A stretch of 64,000 nt of DNA from Scenedesmus sp. ARA3 (Eukaryota; Chlorophyta; Chlorophyceae; Sphaeropleales; Scenedesmaceae), in assembly GCA_004335835.1 (NCBI GenBank), contig RWJK01000364.1, positions 1 through 64,000 of the forward strand, in the 5' to 3' direction. Positions 22,530-32,771 of this stretch are shown piece by piece; within the stretch, counting starts at the first letter, position 1, and every line of letters starts with the position of its first letter. Below the pieces are notes generated by a model that was not told where the DNA came from, ran no database searches, and worked only from the letters and a program-made list of their open reading frames with translations. The position numbers and the translations under genes are program-made.

Positions 22530-24180
22530 TGCTACAGCAGCCATGCAGCACAGGGATGCAGGGGCTTCAGCAGGCAGCAGCATGAGCAAGAGCAAGGCTG
22601 CTGGCGCTAGTGCAGCTGGCAACGGTTGCTGCATGTTCACGAGCAGCGGCAGCAACGCCATGCAGCCGGACGGCGATAGCCGTCGCTCTAGCTTGTGTGA
22701 GAGCAGCACCAGCAGCTGCATCATGGCTGCGCCCGTGGGCGGCAGCAGCAGCATGCAGGTGTCGGGCAACAACGCATACAGTGGCAGCATGCACAACAGC
22801 ACAGAGCTGGCGTGGCCTGCACTTGGGGTCTCAGCAGGCGTGCCGGCAGCAGCAGCAGCAAGCGGCAGCAACAACGCAGGCTTGACTGACCTGCTGAGCA
22901 TGCGGCTGCTGGTTTCCTCGCTGATGGCAGATATCCAGACCACACGCCAAGAGGCAATGGACAGCCGCAATGCAGCCATGCAGGCCCAGCAGCAGCTCAA
23001 GGCACTCACTGACGCCCTGGGCGGCGCAGGGGGACCGGGCGCGCCTGGTGATGCAGCAGCAGCGCAGTCAGCTGCTGTGGCTGCCGCTCGCGACCAGCAG
23101 CAGCAGCAGCAGCAGGCGATGATGCAGCAAGCTGCCAGCGGCATGGCGGCGTTCTCGGAAGCGATGGCTATGGATGCAGTCGCAGCTGGGCTGCAGATGG
23201 CAGGCGCGGGGCTCGGCCACGCCATTAGTGGTGGCAGCAACATGAGCTGCAGCGGCAACTGGGCCACGGCTGTAGCAGCTGACGTGATGGCCCGGCTGCC
23301 GGCAGCAAGCGCAGGACCGGCAGCATCAGCAGCGCCAAATGCAGCTGTTGCTAGCCTGAAGCATGCAGTGCAGCGGATGAGTCTGGAGCATGCCTCTGCA
23401 GCAGCAGCAGCAGCAGCTGCTGCCACAGCGTCAGGCGGCAACTTGGGCATGCCTTCTGCGCAATCCAATGGGCAGCTGCATGGCTATGCAAATTGTTACA
23501 CAAATCGTTGCTCGTACTCGATTGCGGAGGGGCTGGATCCTGGTGCAGGCTCTGCAGCTGGCGTGTTGAGCTGGCTGCAGCTGCTGCCACCAGCACAGGG
23601 GCTGGATGCCCTGATGCCCCTGTCAGAATTGAATGGAATGACAGCTGGCAGCAGCAGTGGCATGGCAGCAGGCTCAGCTGCAGGTGTGCCAGCTGGCCCC
23701 TGGCGCAACAGCTTCGAGGCTGCTGCGCCAGTGTTCGGCTTGGCGCCAGCTGCAGCTGCTGCTGCTGCTGTTGGGCAGGGTCTGATGGGGAGCGGCAATA
23801 ACGCCATCCTGCAGCAGCAGCAGTCCACGGCTGACTACCTGCTGCAGCTGCAGCAGCAGCACGGCATGCCGAGTCCAGCAGAGCTTGCGTTCATGGCGCC
23901 AGGTGGCGTGCAACAGCCTGACAGCATGCAGCAGCTGCAGCTGCAGCAGGCGATGCAGCAGCAGCAGCAGCAGCAGCAGCAGGTAATGATGCAGCAGCAG
24001 CAGCAGGTTGTGCGCTCTGCTCCAGTGTTGCTGCAGGGCTGGGTGGGTGCTGGAAGGATGGCCTGTGTTGAGGAGAATGTGGCAAGTGGTGGCACCTTAG
24101 AGGGCCTAGTCAGCCCCTCAATGGACGCCCAGGCAGGTTACACCACCACCGGTGGTAGCCAGCAGCTCGGCTGGCTGTAG
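20433..24180 (+). CDS. RR-type tandem CCCH zinc-finger (TZF) protein
   Basis: Six exons: 20433-20537, 20980-21022, 21202-21272, 21549-21593, 21920-22043, 22268-24180 (TAG). They sum to 2301 bases, 766 residues. Exons 1-3 give the plant-type region before the fingers ([38 protein letters not shown]). Finger 1 is C68-x8-C77-x5-C83-x3-H87 and finger 2 is C104-x5-C110-x4-C115-x3-H119, joined by [13 protein letters not shown]. That is the C-x7-8-C-x5-C-x3-H / C-x5-C-x4-C-x3-H spacing of plant TZF proteins, which bind RNA, work in mRNA turnover or translation, and often sit in P-bodies. The last 640 residues are Ala/Gln/Ser-rich with no other domain recognised. The start ATG at 20433 is the first in frame with the conserved region. 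Confidence 0.93.
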
Positions 24181-27100
24181 TTGCACACGTAGCTGGCCCA
24201 CTGACGATTCAGTGCTTTGGTGCATGTGTGCATTTGTTTTATTTGATCAGGGGCTGGCGACAGGGCTGTGGGGGCTGTTCAGCGTTGTTTGTTTGCTGCA
24301 GCTCTGTCAAATGGTGTGGCTCCGCGGCCGTGCATTGTGGAGGCGTCGCCTTGGATTGTGCATTGTGTTTGCATGTTATATTGAGCGGGCCGTGCATTGT
24401 TTGTTTGGGGTCCAAGGAGTACCCTGCTGCACAACTTGCCTGTAGAGCTTACACTGTGGCGGATGCCTTTGGTTGTAGGGTGTGGGTTGTGGGGTGTGGG
24501 AGCCGTCTCGTGCTGCCTATACAGCTGAGGGCCCGCGTAGTGACATGCTCGGTTCATCAGCAGGCACATTGTGCTCACAACAGAGCAGGGTGTCAAAAGG
24601 GATTGCTGAGCTGTGGATGAGCTGTGTGTAGTGGCTATGGCGCTGTAGCACTGCGTTCAGCAGGTGCAGCAAATGCTGTGGGCGTTGATGGGCCTGGTCG
24701 ATGCATTTTGGCATGACTGTGCTATGTGAGTGCCGTAGCGGGCGGCGGGATTGTGATTGTTACGTGGCAATTGCCTCTGCCCCGCAGCCTCTGCAGGACA
24801 GGTGCAGCCCATTGGCTGCCCTGCTTACGAGGTAGGCGCAGAGCCGGCAGCAGCGGTGCGTTGTGCAGCAGCGGTGTGTGTGCGGCATTTCAGTCGCACC
24901 GGTGCCGCACGCATGGTGCTCTGCCGGCAGGATCGTTGCAAGATCAGCAACGCATGCCAGCAGCAGCAGCGGGCGATTCACAGCTGCCGGCTGTGCGCAC
25001 GGATGTTGTGTATTATTGTTCATCCCCTTGATGAGTCGACTGCGCCGCGCGCCTTTGCTTGTGAGCAGATGTTGCGCTCACGAGCGGCGAGTGGCTTGGG
25101 TTCTCCCCGTGTTTGTTGTGTCGGGCAAGCCAGCGTTGTTTGGTCCCCTTTCATCGCACTGTCACGCACTGTCACTTTCACGCCTCACGTTACATGGCTG
25201 CCCGATCATGCGAGTTGCTTCCACGTGTGCCTGGCACACAGGTGATTGCCAGCTGTTTTGGAGCCTGGCCTGCTGCTCATTTCTGCTTGTGGTGCAGTTG
25301 GGCTGTCAATGAGAAACAAAAGAGCTGAAAGAGGTGTGGGTTGACCGCATCCCATCAGGATGGCAACTGGATGTTGCGCGTAACTGCTGATTGCTGCTGA
25401 CTGCTCCGTGTTGTATATGGCGTGTCTCCTGTGTGAGCTGCGCTTGCATGTTGCTGGCCGCACTGTCTGAGCACACATCAAAGTGTTTGACTGCTCAAAG
25501 TTGTTCAGCAGCGCAGATCGCAGCGGGTGAGGTGGCATGTCGAAATGCGATCTCCGTGCCCACAGCATGGATGGCATGTTGGATGCTATCAGCCATCGGC
25601 GTTTCAGGCAATTATGTGCTTCCGAGGCATTGTGGCTTCTTGTAGTTGGCTTTGTCTCGGTGGATTTCGACACATTAATGGCCTTGTTGGGTTGCAAGGT
25701 GCTTTGCAGAAGCCCTTGCACAGAGCATGCTCCAGCATGCCTGTGAGCGCCTTTCGAAAGGTTCGTGACACACTGCTGTGGTGTGGGTGCGTGTCAGCAT
25801 TGCTCAGAGCCTGGTGTGCACTTGATGGCCTGCCGGAAGTGTTCCATTGATTCAGCCTGTACTATTCTTGCATGTATTGGCTCTTCCCACACGGTTGTGG
25901 GTTGTGTATGTGTGTGTTTGGGTTCAGATGCCGCATCCTCTGTCTGACTTGGCTGTTAATGTGTGTTTGGCAATAGCTTCGGCCCTCTGCACAGCTTTGA
26001 TAAACATGCACAGTCTCAGTGAGCGGCGCAATGCCCAGCACAGCAAGTGGCTATCCTTGCTGGGCCTAGTTTTGTGTGCGCTGGCAGCATTTGTGGTGAC
26101 ACATGTGCTTTCATGCAGGTTCGTACAGCAAACTACACCGAGTGTGGTTGCACCATGATACTTGTTACTGTCCCACCCTCAGCATCGTGTCAGACTCCAC
26201 TAGGAGTCACAGTGGGCTTGGCCACATGTTGCGGTGCGTATTACACTTCTTTTCAGACCTCGTGGTGCAGTTTCAGTTGCATTTGCAATTTGTCACGTTT
26301 GTCACGTTTGTCGCATATGGGCACAACATGTGCTGCTGCCACGGCATGCGACATGGTGGCTGCACAGCAGCAGTTGCTTCCCTGCGCAATGTGGTGGGTT
26401 GGCGTTGATGACAGCAATGCGCAGGGAGGGCGCTGTGGCTGGCATGCAAGCATCTGGCAGTTGCTGTTGTGCTCGTTTGTGCTTGGTGTTCCCTAGCGCA
26501 TGGTTACGACAGCTGGTGCAGGTTATGACGTCTGTGCCGCAGTCGTATGTGCTGCTGTGCTACGTGTTGCTTCTTTGCAGGCATCGGGTTATCCAGCGTA
26601 ACAGGGCAAGGAGCTTTGTGCGTCGTGTTATGATATGTTATGTTATGTTTGGTGCTCAAGGTCTGCAGCACATGGCATGTGCCGCATTCACCTTTTGCAG
26701 CGCCCGGTGGGTTTGCCGGATGCTTTGCGGATGCTTTGAGATGCCGCGACGGGCTTTCGTTTCGCGTACGGGACAGGACACCACAACCAGAGAGTGGTCT
26801 TACTGTGCTGCGCATGTTTTGTCAAGTAAGCGCGGGCATCGCTGGTTGATCTGTTGTTGCTGCATCTGATGCATGCGAACACCACTTTGCAGTGCCGGTT
26901 GCAACTGCTGGCTTGATCTTGTTGTGGCAATGGGTCGACACTCTCGAATGGCGCCTTTGCTCTTGCTCAACTGCTTGCTTGTGCTTTGTCGGCGCTCAGA
27001 CCAGATTTGGGGGTGTGATGGCGGTTGAGGGCCCCAGCAGGTGTGTGTTGGCGGCTAGCAGGTGGCACCGCCGGCAAGCAGCCTGTGCTTTTTGGATTGG

Positions 27101-30043
27101 ACTCGGCTGCGTGGATTGGCACTAGCTGTGTGCATTGGCGCTAGCTGTGTGCATGCGCAAGCCCTGCGTTGGCGCAAGGAGAGTATCATGCTGCGACTGG
27201 TGTTGTGCGACTCTGTAAGTTTTTACAGATCGCAGCAGGGAGCAGAGTTTGAAGCGGATGGGTCGGCTGCGGCGCTGCTGGCACAGGCGTTTGTGTACAT
27301 GCAGGGCTGCGCGGCAGGTGGTGTTGCTGGTGTTTACACCTTGCTATGGAGAATTGCATCGTACTGTGCACTGTGTATTGCCCTTGGGTGGTGTCGCTTC
27401 AAGCGGCTGCGTGTTGTGTGCACACCTGCGCTAATTCAGCAACGCGCCTGCCTGTGCTGCTGTGCAACAAGGGGCCCTGATTTCTTGCTGAACGGCGCTC
27501 TCAGGCACGCCTGTTGTTGATGTGAAATGCACCTGTGGCTGTGCAGGAAAGGAAAGGAAAGGATGGCAGGCAACTTGTTGGTATTGCCTGCATGCGTGCG
27601 TGATGTGCCTGATAGTTCCCGGTGTGAACGGAAGGGAGCAGGGCGTGAACTCCTGCTGGCCCTCAACAGGCAACAGCAGTCGTTGCTGTGGGGCCTGGCA
27701 GGGACAGTGCTGACCATGCATCAGGCCGCTCGTGCTTATGGCTGTGGGTGGGGTTTTGTCGCACCACTCAGAGATCGTGCAACTGCATGCATGCACAGTG
27801 CGTTCGATGGTGCCTGCTGCTGTCTGCTTGGGCCCGCTTCCGGTTGTGAAGGGTCTGCAATGATTCCGAAGGCGGTATGGTATGTCGCTGTGCGTATGTG
27901 GCATCCTGGTTCAGTGTCCAAAGCAGGTTTGGCACCCTGCTGCATCTCCCTGTATTCTGTGCTGCTTCCTGTAAGTGACATGCCTGCTGTAGGCATGCTA
28001 CCTGACCTTTTCGGGTGACTCTTCAGCTGTAGCCATGTGGGATTTGCGTCATTGAATATCAGCGCATGGTGGGGAGGCAATACGTGTCTGGGGCTGCATT
28101 GCGCAGTGCAACTGTGTGGTTGAGCTTGCGCTCGGTGTTTTTTGGCGGCGGCTGTATTGGAACCACACTTGTGTGGGCTCTACTTGTGGGTTTTTGCGGC
28201 ATCCACAGCAGGCTGCATGTGCTTTCTGTGTACCGCCTTGCATGTCAAGTGCGCCGTGCCATTGTTACCGGCTGCTCGGCGCCTGGCATGCGGGGATTGC
28301 GCTTTTGGGTTCAGCCGTTCACAACACTGCTTTTATTGCGGTGCAGGTTTGCAAAGGTGTCGGGCGTCATGCGTGTCGTGCTTGTGTCTGCACACGCGCG
28401 ACCAATGCGCGGAGGTTTGCTGCTGCCTGAGCGGGGTGCATTGTAGTTTCACACTTTTTTCTGGAGCTTGTCTTTCTCTATGTTGAGCGTCATTTTGGCA
28501 GTCACGGGTCCACTCAAGCAGGCACGAGCGTGCCGCTGCTGTTGTGTTCACATGCATCTATTCTGCCACAGCATTGTGTGGATCAACAACAGGCGGCTTT
28601 GTGGCAGTGCACTCGCTTCATCTCAGCATTGGCCGGCAACGGCGCCGGCCCATTATGTGATCGTTTTCATAAGCACTGCGCTGCAGGCAATGCGGTCAGC
28701 TTCCCTGTTTCTTAGACACTGCAACTGGTGGTGTTCACGAAGAGTGAACAGCAGGTGTTCCTGGTCCTGCCCGCACACCTCCCATCGATCTGGTGATTCT
28801 GCATGGTCAATTAAGCATGTTGCGTGCTCCATCTCCTCAATGGCACTACGTGTGCTTCATCGACTTGCTTATATTTTCAAGGGGTGCTTGTATTGTCTGT
28901 GGTCTGAGTTGCGTTTTCATTTTTGTCAACGCAGCTGCTCCTGCGGCAGAACGGCTGTACAGCAGCTGCGGTGAAGCATGGGGGCAGTCGTGCACGGTTT
29001 TGGCAGTCTTTGTTTTGAAAGTTCATATTTTGCGTCGGGTTTTTGTCATTTTCTGCGGGGAGAGGCGTTGTGCAGCAATCGTGAAGCTACTCACTGCCCC
29101 TCCACCATGCCTTCATGAAGATCAAGGCTCAAGGCTCAAGGCTTGAGGGTGCGCCCCGTGTACCGTCGCGCAGGGTCCGTCGCTGTTATGAGGCGCTGAC
29201 GGCATCATACTGGTAAAATAATTTATTTTACCCGGACGAATAGAATGAGGACGGAGACTGTGGCCTTCCGGCCAGCGTTATTTTCCGTGTTACACCGGCT
29301 CTTCCGACTCGAACTGCTCTGAAGCCCATGAAGCTGTGACGGCAAGCGAGGGTTCATTGCAATGTGAGATGTGGTCCCTTTACAGCGGAAGTTTGAGCGC
29401 GCGAGGCGCAGGCATTGGAAAGCGTCGCGGAGCAGGAACAGTCTATGTATACGTCAAATCAGGCCAAACATGCTGCCGCATAAACTATACAGTAATGTGC
29501 TTCAGCAAACGTGCAAATTAGGACGTCAAGTTCTGCCTCTTCGCCAGGGTCAATGGCTTCTGGTGTTTTGGGTTGTGGGTTTTGACTTTGCCAGACTTTG
29601 CAGGCAGGTGTTTCCCCATAGCAGGTCACGAAAAGATACTTCCCAATGTAATCAAAGGTGATGAAGTGCCTCGTAGGGGCTGGGAGGGGTGGGTGGGTGG
29701 CCGGATGGCTTCATACCAGGCAACAACTGTGACAGTAGCTCAGCAAGTACTTGCACCCATGCGTGCACGCAAAATGGCGCGTGCCTCGCACACAAGCAAA
29801 GAAACGATCGTCCGGGATACGGGGTCGAGACTCCCTAATTTAAAAGCATAAGCAGTCCTCCAGTGCGGAGATCAGCTCTGTTACAAATAGATCCTACGTG
29901 GCATCTCCCAAGAGTGTGTTGCGTTGGTGCATTGGCTTGATACTCGCTAGTGATGAGCAACTGCTGCAAAACGGTTGAACGAGCATCCACTTTGGCCATA
30001 ACGCCCAGCTCCGTTGTTTCAGACGTCTGCACCGGAAACGGCA
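24181..30043. other. 5.9-kb stretch without a recognised gene
   Basis: The first part is probably the TZF 3' UTR. The plus strand is rich in TG words (tgtgttgtg) like the introns and UTRs of plus-strand genes nearby, which suggests it is transcribed rightward. Some fragments have plausible acceptors and open frames, for example a Cys-rich frame near 24780-25010 and frames near 27190-27300 and 27640-27960. None formed a phase-consistent gene or matched a family I know. Composition changes near 29140, where a less TG-rich, more mixed sequence begins; that part probably belongs to the promoter of the gene at 30044. It includes a perfect 10-bp-arm palindrome at 29212-29232. Confidence 0.5.
29212..29232. 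repeat. AT-rich palindrome with 10-bp arms
   Basis: ggtaaaataa, one t, ttattttacc: a perfect inverted repeat in otherwise GC-rich DNA, 0.8 kb upstream of the lumen-protein gene. No function can be assigned. Confidence 0.7.
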
Positions 30044-31673
30044 ATGGCCCTCAAACTGAACGCATACGCTCAGGTGGCCACCGGCGCTTCCCGCACACAC
30101 GCTGTGACAGTGTGTTCCGTGCACACAAGCCAGCAGCAAGCGAGCAGGAGGCGAGTGTTTGGCTCAACCACCACAGCAGCACAGTTCCCCTGTCTCCCAC
30201 ACATGTCGCATACCATGGGTTCGTGACTTGTCCGTGCCATCCTTTATGCATTTCTGCGAACTCCCGTAACGAGATCGGCTGCTTGCACACCAGCACAGCT
30301 GCTGAGCAGTGTGCTGGTACCCAAGGTGCGCCTGTCAGATCTTGCTTGTTGTATGCTGCACAGTCACCTGCCCGTGCAAATGTTGCTTGCAGGGCAGTGC
30401 TAGGAGGCCTGGCAACTGGCTTGCTGTTGACGGCAACTCGTGCAGCAGATGCTCGCGACTACAAGGCAGCGCTGGCAGAGTGAGTCTGACTCACCAGCGA
30501 CACTGGTCAGGTTGCTGTGACTGAAGCACGTGCTCACTGAAGCACGCGCACGTGCTGCTGCGTCCTCAGCTCCACACTTTGTCAGAGTTGACTGTGGTCT
30601 TGATTTTTCCGCTTTGCATCTTGCTGTCACACCACAGGTCTCCAGCTGTATGCCACACAACCACACTTTATCTTGACAGCAAACTATTAGCGAACGGGCC
30701 AACCGTTGCGCCCCCTCCCTGTGTCACGCCCTCGAGCTGCTGCGCTCTGCTGCTGCGCTTGCTGCTTTGCTTGCTTGCTGCCTTGCTGCCTTGCTTGCTT
30801 ACTGCAACCACGCCTTGCTGCCTTGCTGTACGACTTGCTAGCGCTACTTTTCCGATGCCTTGCTTGCTTACTGCGCTGCTCACTTGCTGCCTTCCTGCCT
30901 TGCGTGCTTGCTGCCTTGCAGGAAAGAGGCCCGCAAAGCCAAGCTGCGGGGCACTGCCGAGTCCATGAAGTCAAGCGGCAAGGACCAGCAGGTGCTGCCC
31001 TTGCTTCCGCATGTTTACATTGTTTAGCTGTTAGTTGTTAGGAATTCTAAGCACTTAGAATGCCTGGGCATGAGCCATACGGGTCCTGGGAATCTGGCTG
31101 TCTGCCATGTGTATTGCAAAAAAGCGGTGCCTGTGTGCGCAGCAGAGTTGGCACACCTACGCTGCTGCTGTGTGTGTCGGCAATGGCGTGCTGGGGCTGC
31201 TGAGGCGCACGTGTTGTGCTGCTGTTGTGGCAATCCTGCAGACCTTCAAGGAGAGTGATTACATGGTCTCTGAGGAGGCACGCACACCAAATGTGCACTC
31301 CCGCCAGGTAGATCTGCTCTTCTGAACTTAATTGTTTGTTGAGTGTGTGCTTGTGCACTGTTGATTGCGTGCTGCATGATCTGCTTGCTGTAGTGCAGCA
31401 GCTGTCATGCAGTGTATGCTGCGGTGGCCGAAGAATGCGTTTGTGCTTGGTTGCGCTGCCGTTACGTGCAACCTCCTCTACTGCGCATGCTTCTTGCTTC
31501 GACAACATGCCTCATCATATGCTGCCTAGATTATGTTGCACAGTTGGCAATGCAGCGAGCTCGCGCCTGCTTTGTGTCACACTACTGCAATGACCGTGTG
31601 CTACTCACTTTGATGCTCTATGCCGCGTGCTGCACTGCAGAATGAGGGAGCCAAGACGCAGGAGAATGTGTAA
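30044..31673 (+). CDS. Small TAT-targeted thylakoid-lumen protein, function unknown
   Basis: Five exons: 30044-30150, 30393-30479, 30922-30991, 31242-31307, 31641-31673 (TAA). They sum to 363 bases, 120 residues. The N-terminus (MALKLNAYAQVATG and on, no acidic residue in the first 50) is a plastid transit peptide. It is followed by a twin-arginine lumen signal: SRRAVLGGLATGLLLTATRA, then cleavage expected after ADA at residue 56. The mature protein is about 64 residues, charged and hydrophilic, with KEARKAKLRG, SDYMVSEEARTPNVHSRQ and NEGAKTQENV; it has no Cys. I do not recognise the family; size and targeting resemble small extrinsic photosystem proteins. Joining RR to AVLGG needs a GC donor (caggag/gcgagt) for intron 1; the nearest GT (cga/gtgttt) breaks the frame. 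The third intron base composition (CTTGCTGC repeats, about 30760-30920) is repetitive. Confidence 0.8.
30760..30920. repeat. Imperfect CTTGCTGC/CTTGCTTG repeat in intron 2
   Basis: Degenerate runs of ttgcttgctgcc and related words fill the second half of intron 2 up to the acceptor at 30921. It is a simple-sequence expansion of a pyrimidine-rich tract. Confidence 0.75.
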
Positions 31674-32771
31674 GGCAGCAGCACTCGGACACCCTGGTGG
31701 CGGCAGTGCCGTGTAGCTGCAACTGCTGCAAGCAGCTCAGGTTGCAGGCGGCGGCGGTATGTATGGTACCTCTGCTGCAGTGGCGTCTCAGCAGTTGCGG
31801 GGTTGCGCTCTGCTGACTGTGCATCAATTGCTGCTGGCGCATGCTAGAGCAGGATGTGTGCGCGGCGGTGACTGACTTGATGATGTGCGGCATGCACCAG
31901 ACGTGTTTTGATTGTTTCCGCTAGCACAACTGCCGCAGCTGTCTTGTACTACTACAGTTGTAGGCCTCTCTGGTGCTTTGTTCTGACCAGCTGCCTCTCA
32001 GCATTGGGAGGTAACCTTTTCATGGCCGCTGTTGTGCAGCACACCCAGAAGATAACATGTGTGCAGCTCACATGCATGGCATAATGCTGCTCAGATGTGG
32101 CTGGTTTATGTGGGCCAACAGCAGTGAACCACTGTACGTCAGCATTTTGTCGACAGCTGAACGTGTGTACCTTGCTATAGCGTAGTTTCTGTACCCCACA
32201 ATGTGCACCATGGCGGTTGTGCTTTGGCAAAATTATGCGCCAGGCTAGCCATTTTTTCTTTGTGGTTTTTGGCTGCCGTGCGGCGTTGGGAAGCAGTTTT
32301 TTGAACCTTCCGCGGAACCTTCAAAGCTGTTCCAGTGGGATAGCAGCCCGTGCAGGCGTTGGCCGGCCAGTCACTGCTTACTGGTGTAAATTTTTGTTTG
32401 ACCAACCCCTACAGCTCAGCAGTATGCACCCTTGCCGCACTGAGCCTATGTACTGCTAGTACCCTGCACAGATTGAGACCTTCAGCACCTTTGACATGCG
32501 TGATACAAGCTGGTAGCAGCCTCAACAGGTATATAAGTGCAGACATTACCAACGAACAGGTTGGTATACTAAAAACGTTACACATCACATGTGCGCTATG
32601 TCACCACCAGTATCCGCAGCTGATTCAGCCCAGTCAACAAACATTGTCCTGGCAGCAGTCCATTCAATGGACGATAGTGGGGCATTCTTAAGTCAGAGTA
32701 CGCGATTACAGCCGCAGGAAGCGTCGCTCGTTCCCGTACATCAGCAGCTGCATGCCGCACTCAGGTGTCAT
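31674..32771. other. Convergent intergenic stretch
   Basis: Lies between the stop of the plus-strand lumen-protein gene and the stop of the minus-strand TSNAXIP1-like gene, so it holds both 3' UTRs. A minus-strand TGTAA (ttaca at 32578-32582), about 190 bases past the minus-strand stop, is a candidate poly(A) signal. No exon was recognised. Confidence 0.5.
32578..32582 (-). promoter_or_regulatory. Putative UGUAA poly(A) signal of the TSNAXIP1-like gene
   Basis: TGTAA on the minus strand about 190 bases after the stop codon at 32772. A short motif, supported only by position. Confidence 0.35.

Noticed and set aside
22317..23468. A 383-residue minus-strand open frame inside the TZF last exon
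   Set aside because: It is antisense to a strongly supported exon; its Ala/Leu/Cys-rich composition follows from GCTGCT repeats.
24757..25245. Cys-rich frame that might be a zinc-finger exon
   Set aside because: Cys and His spacing fits neither SBP, CCCH nor C2H2, and no phase-consistent neighbouring exon was found.
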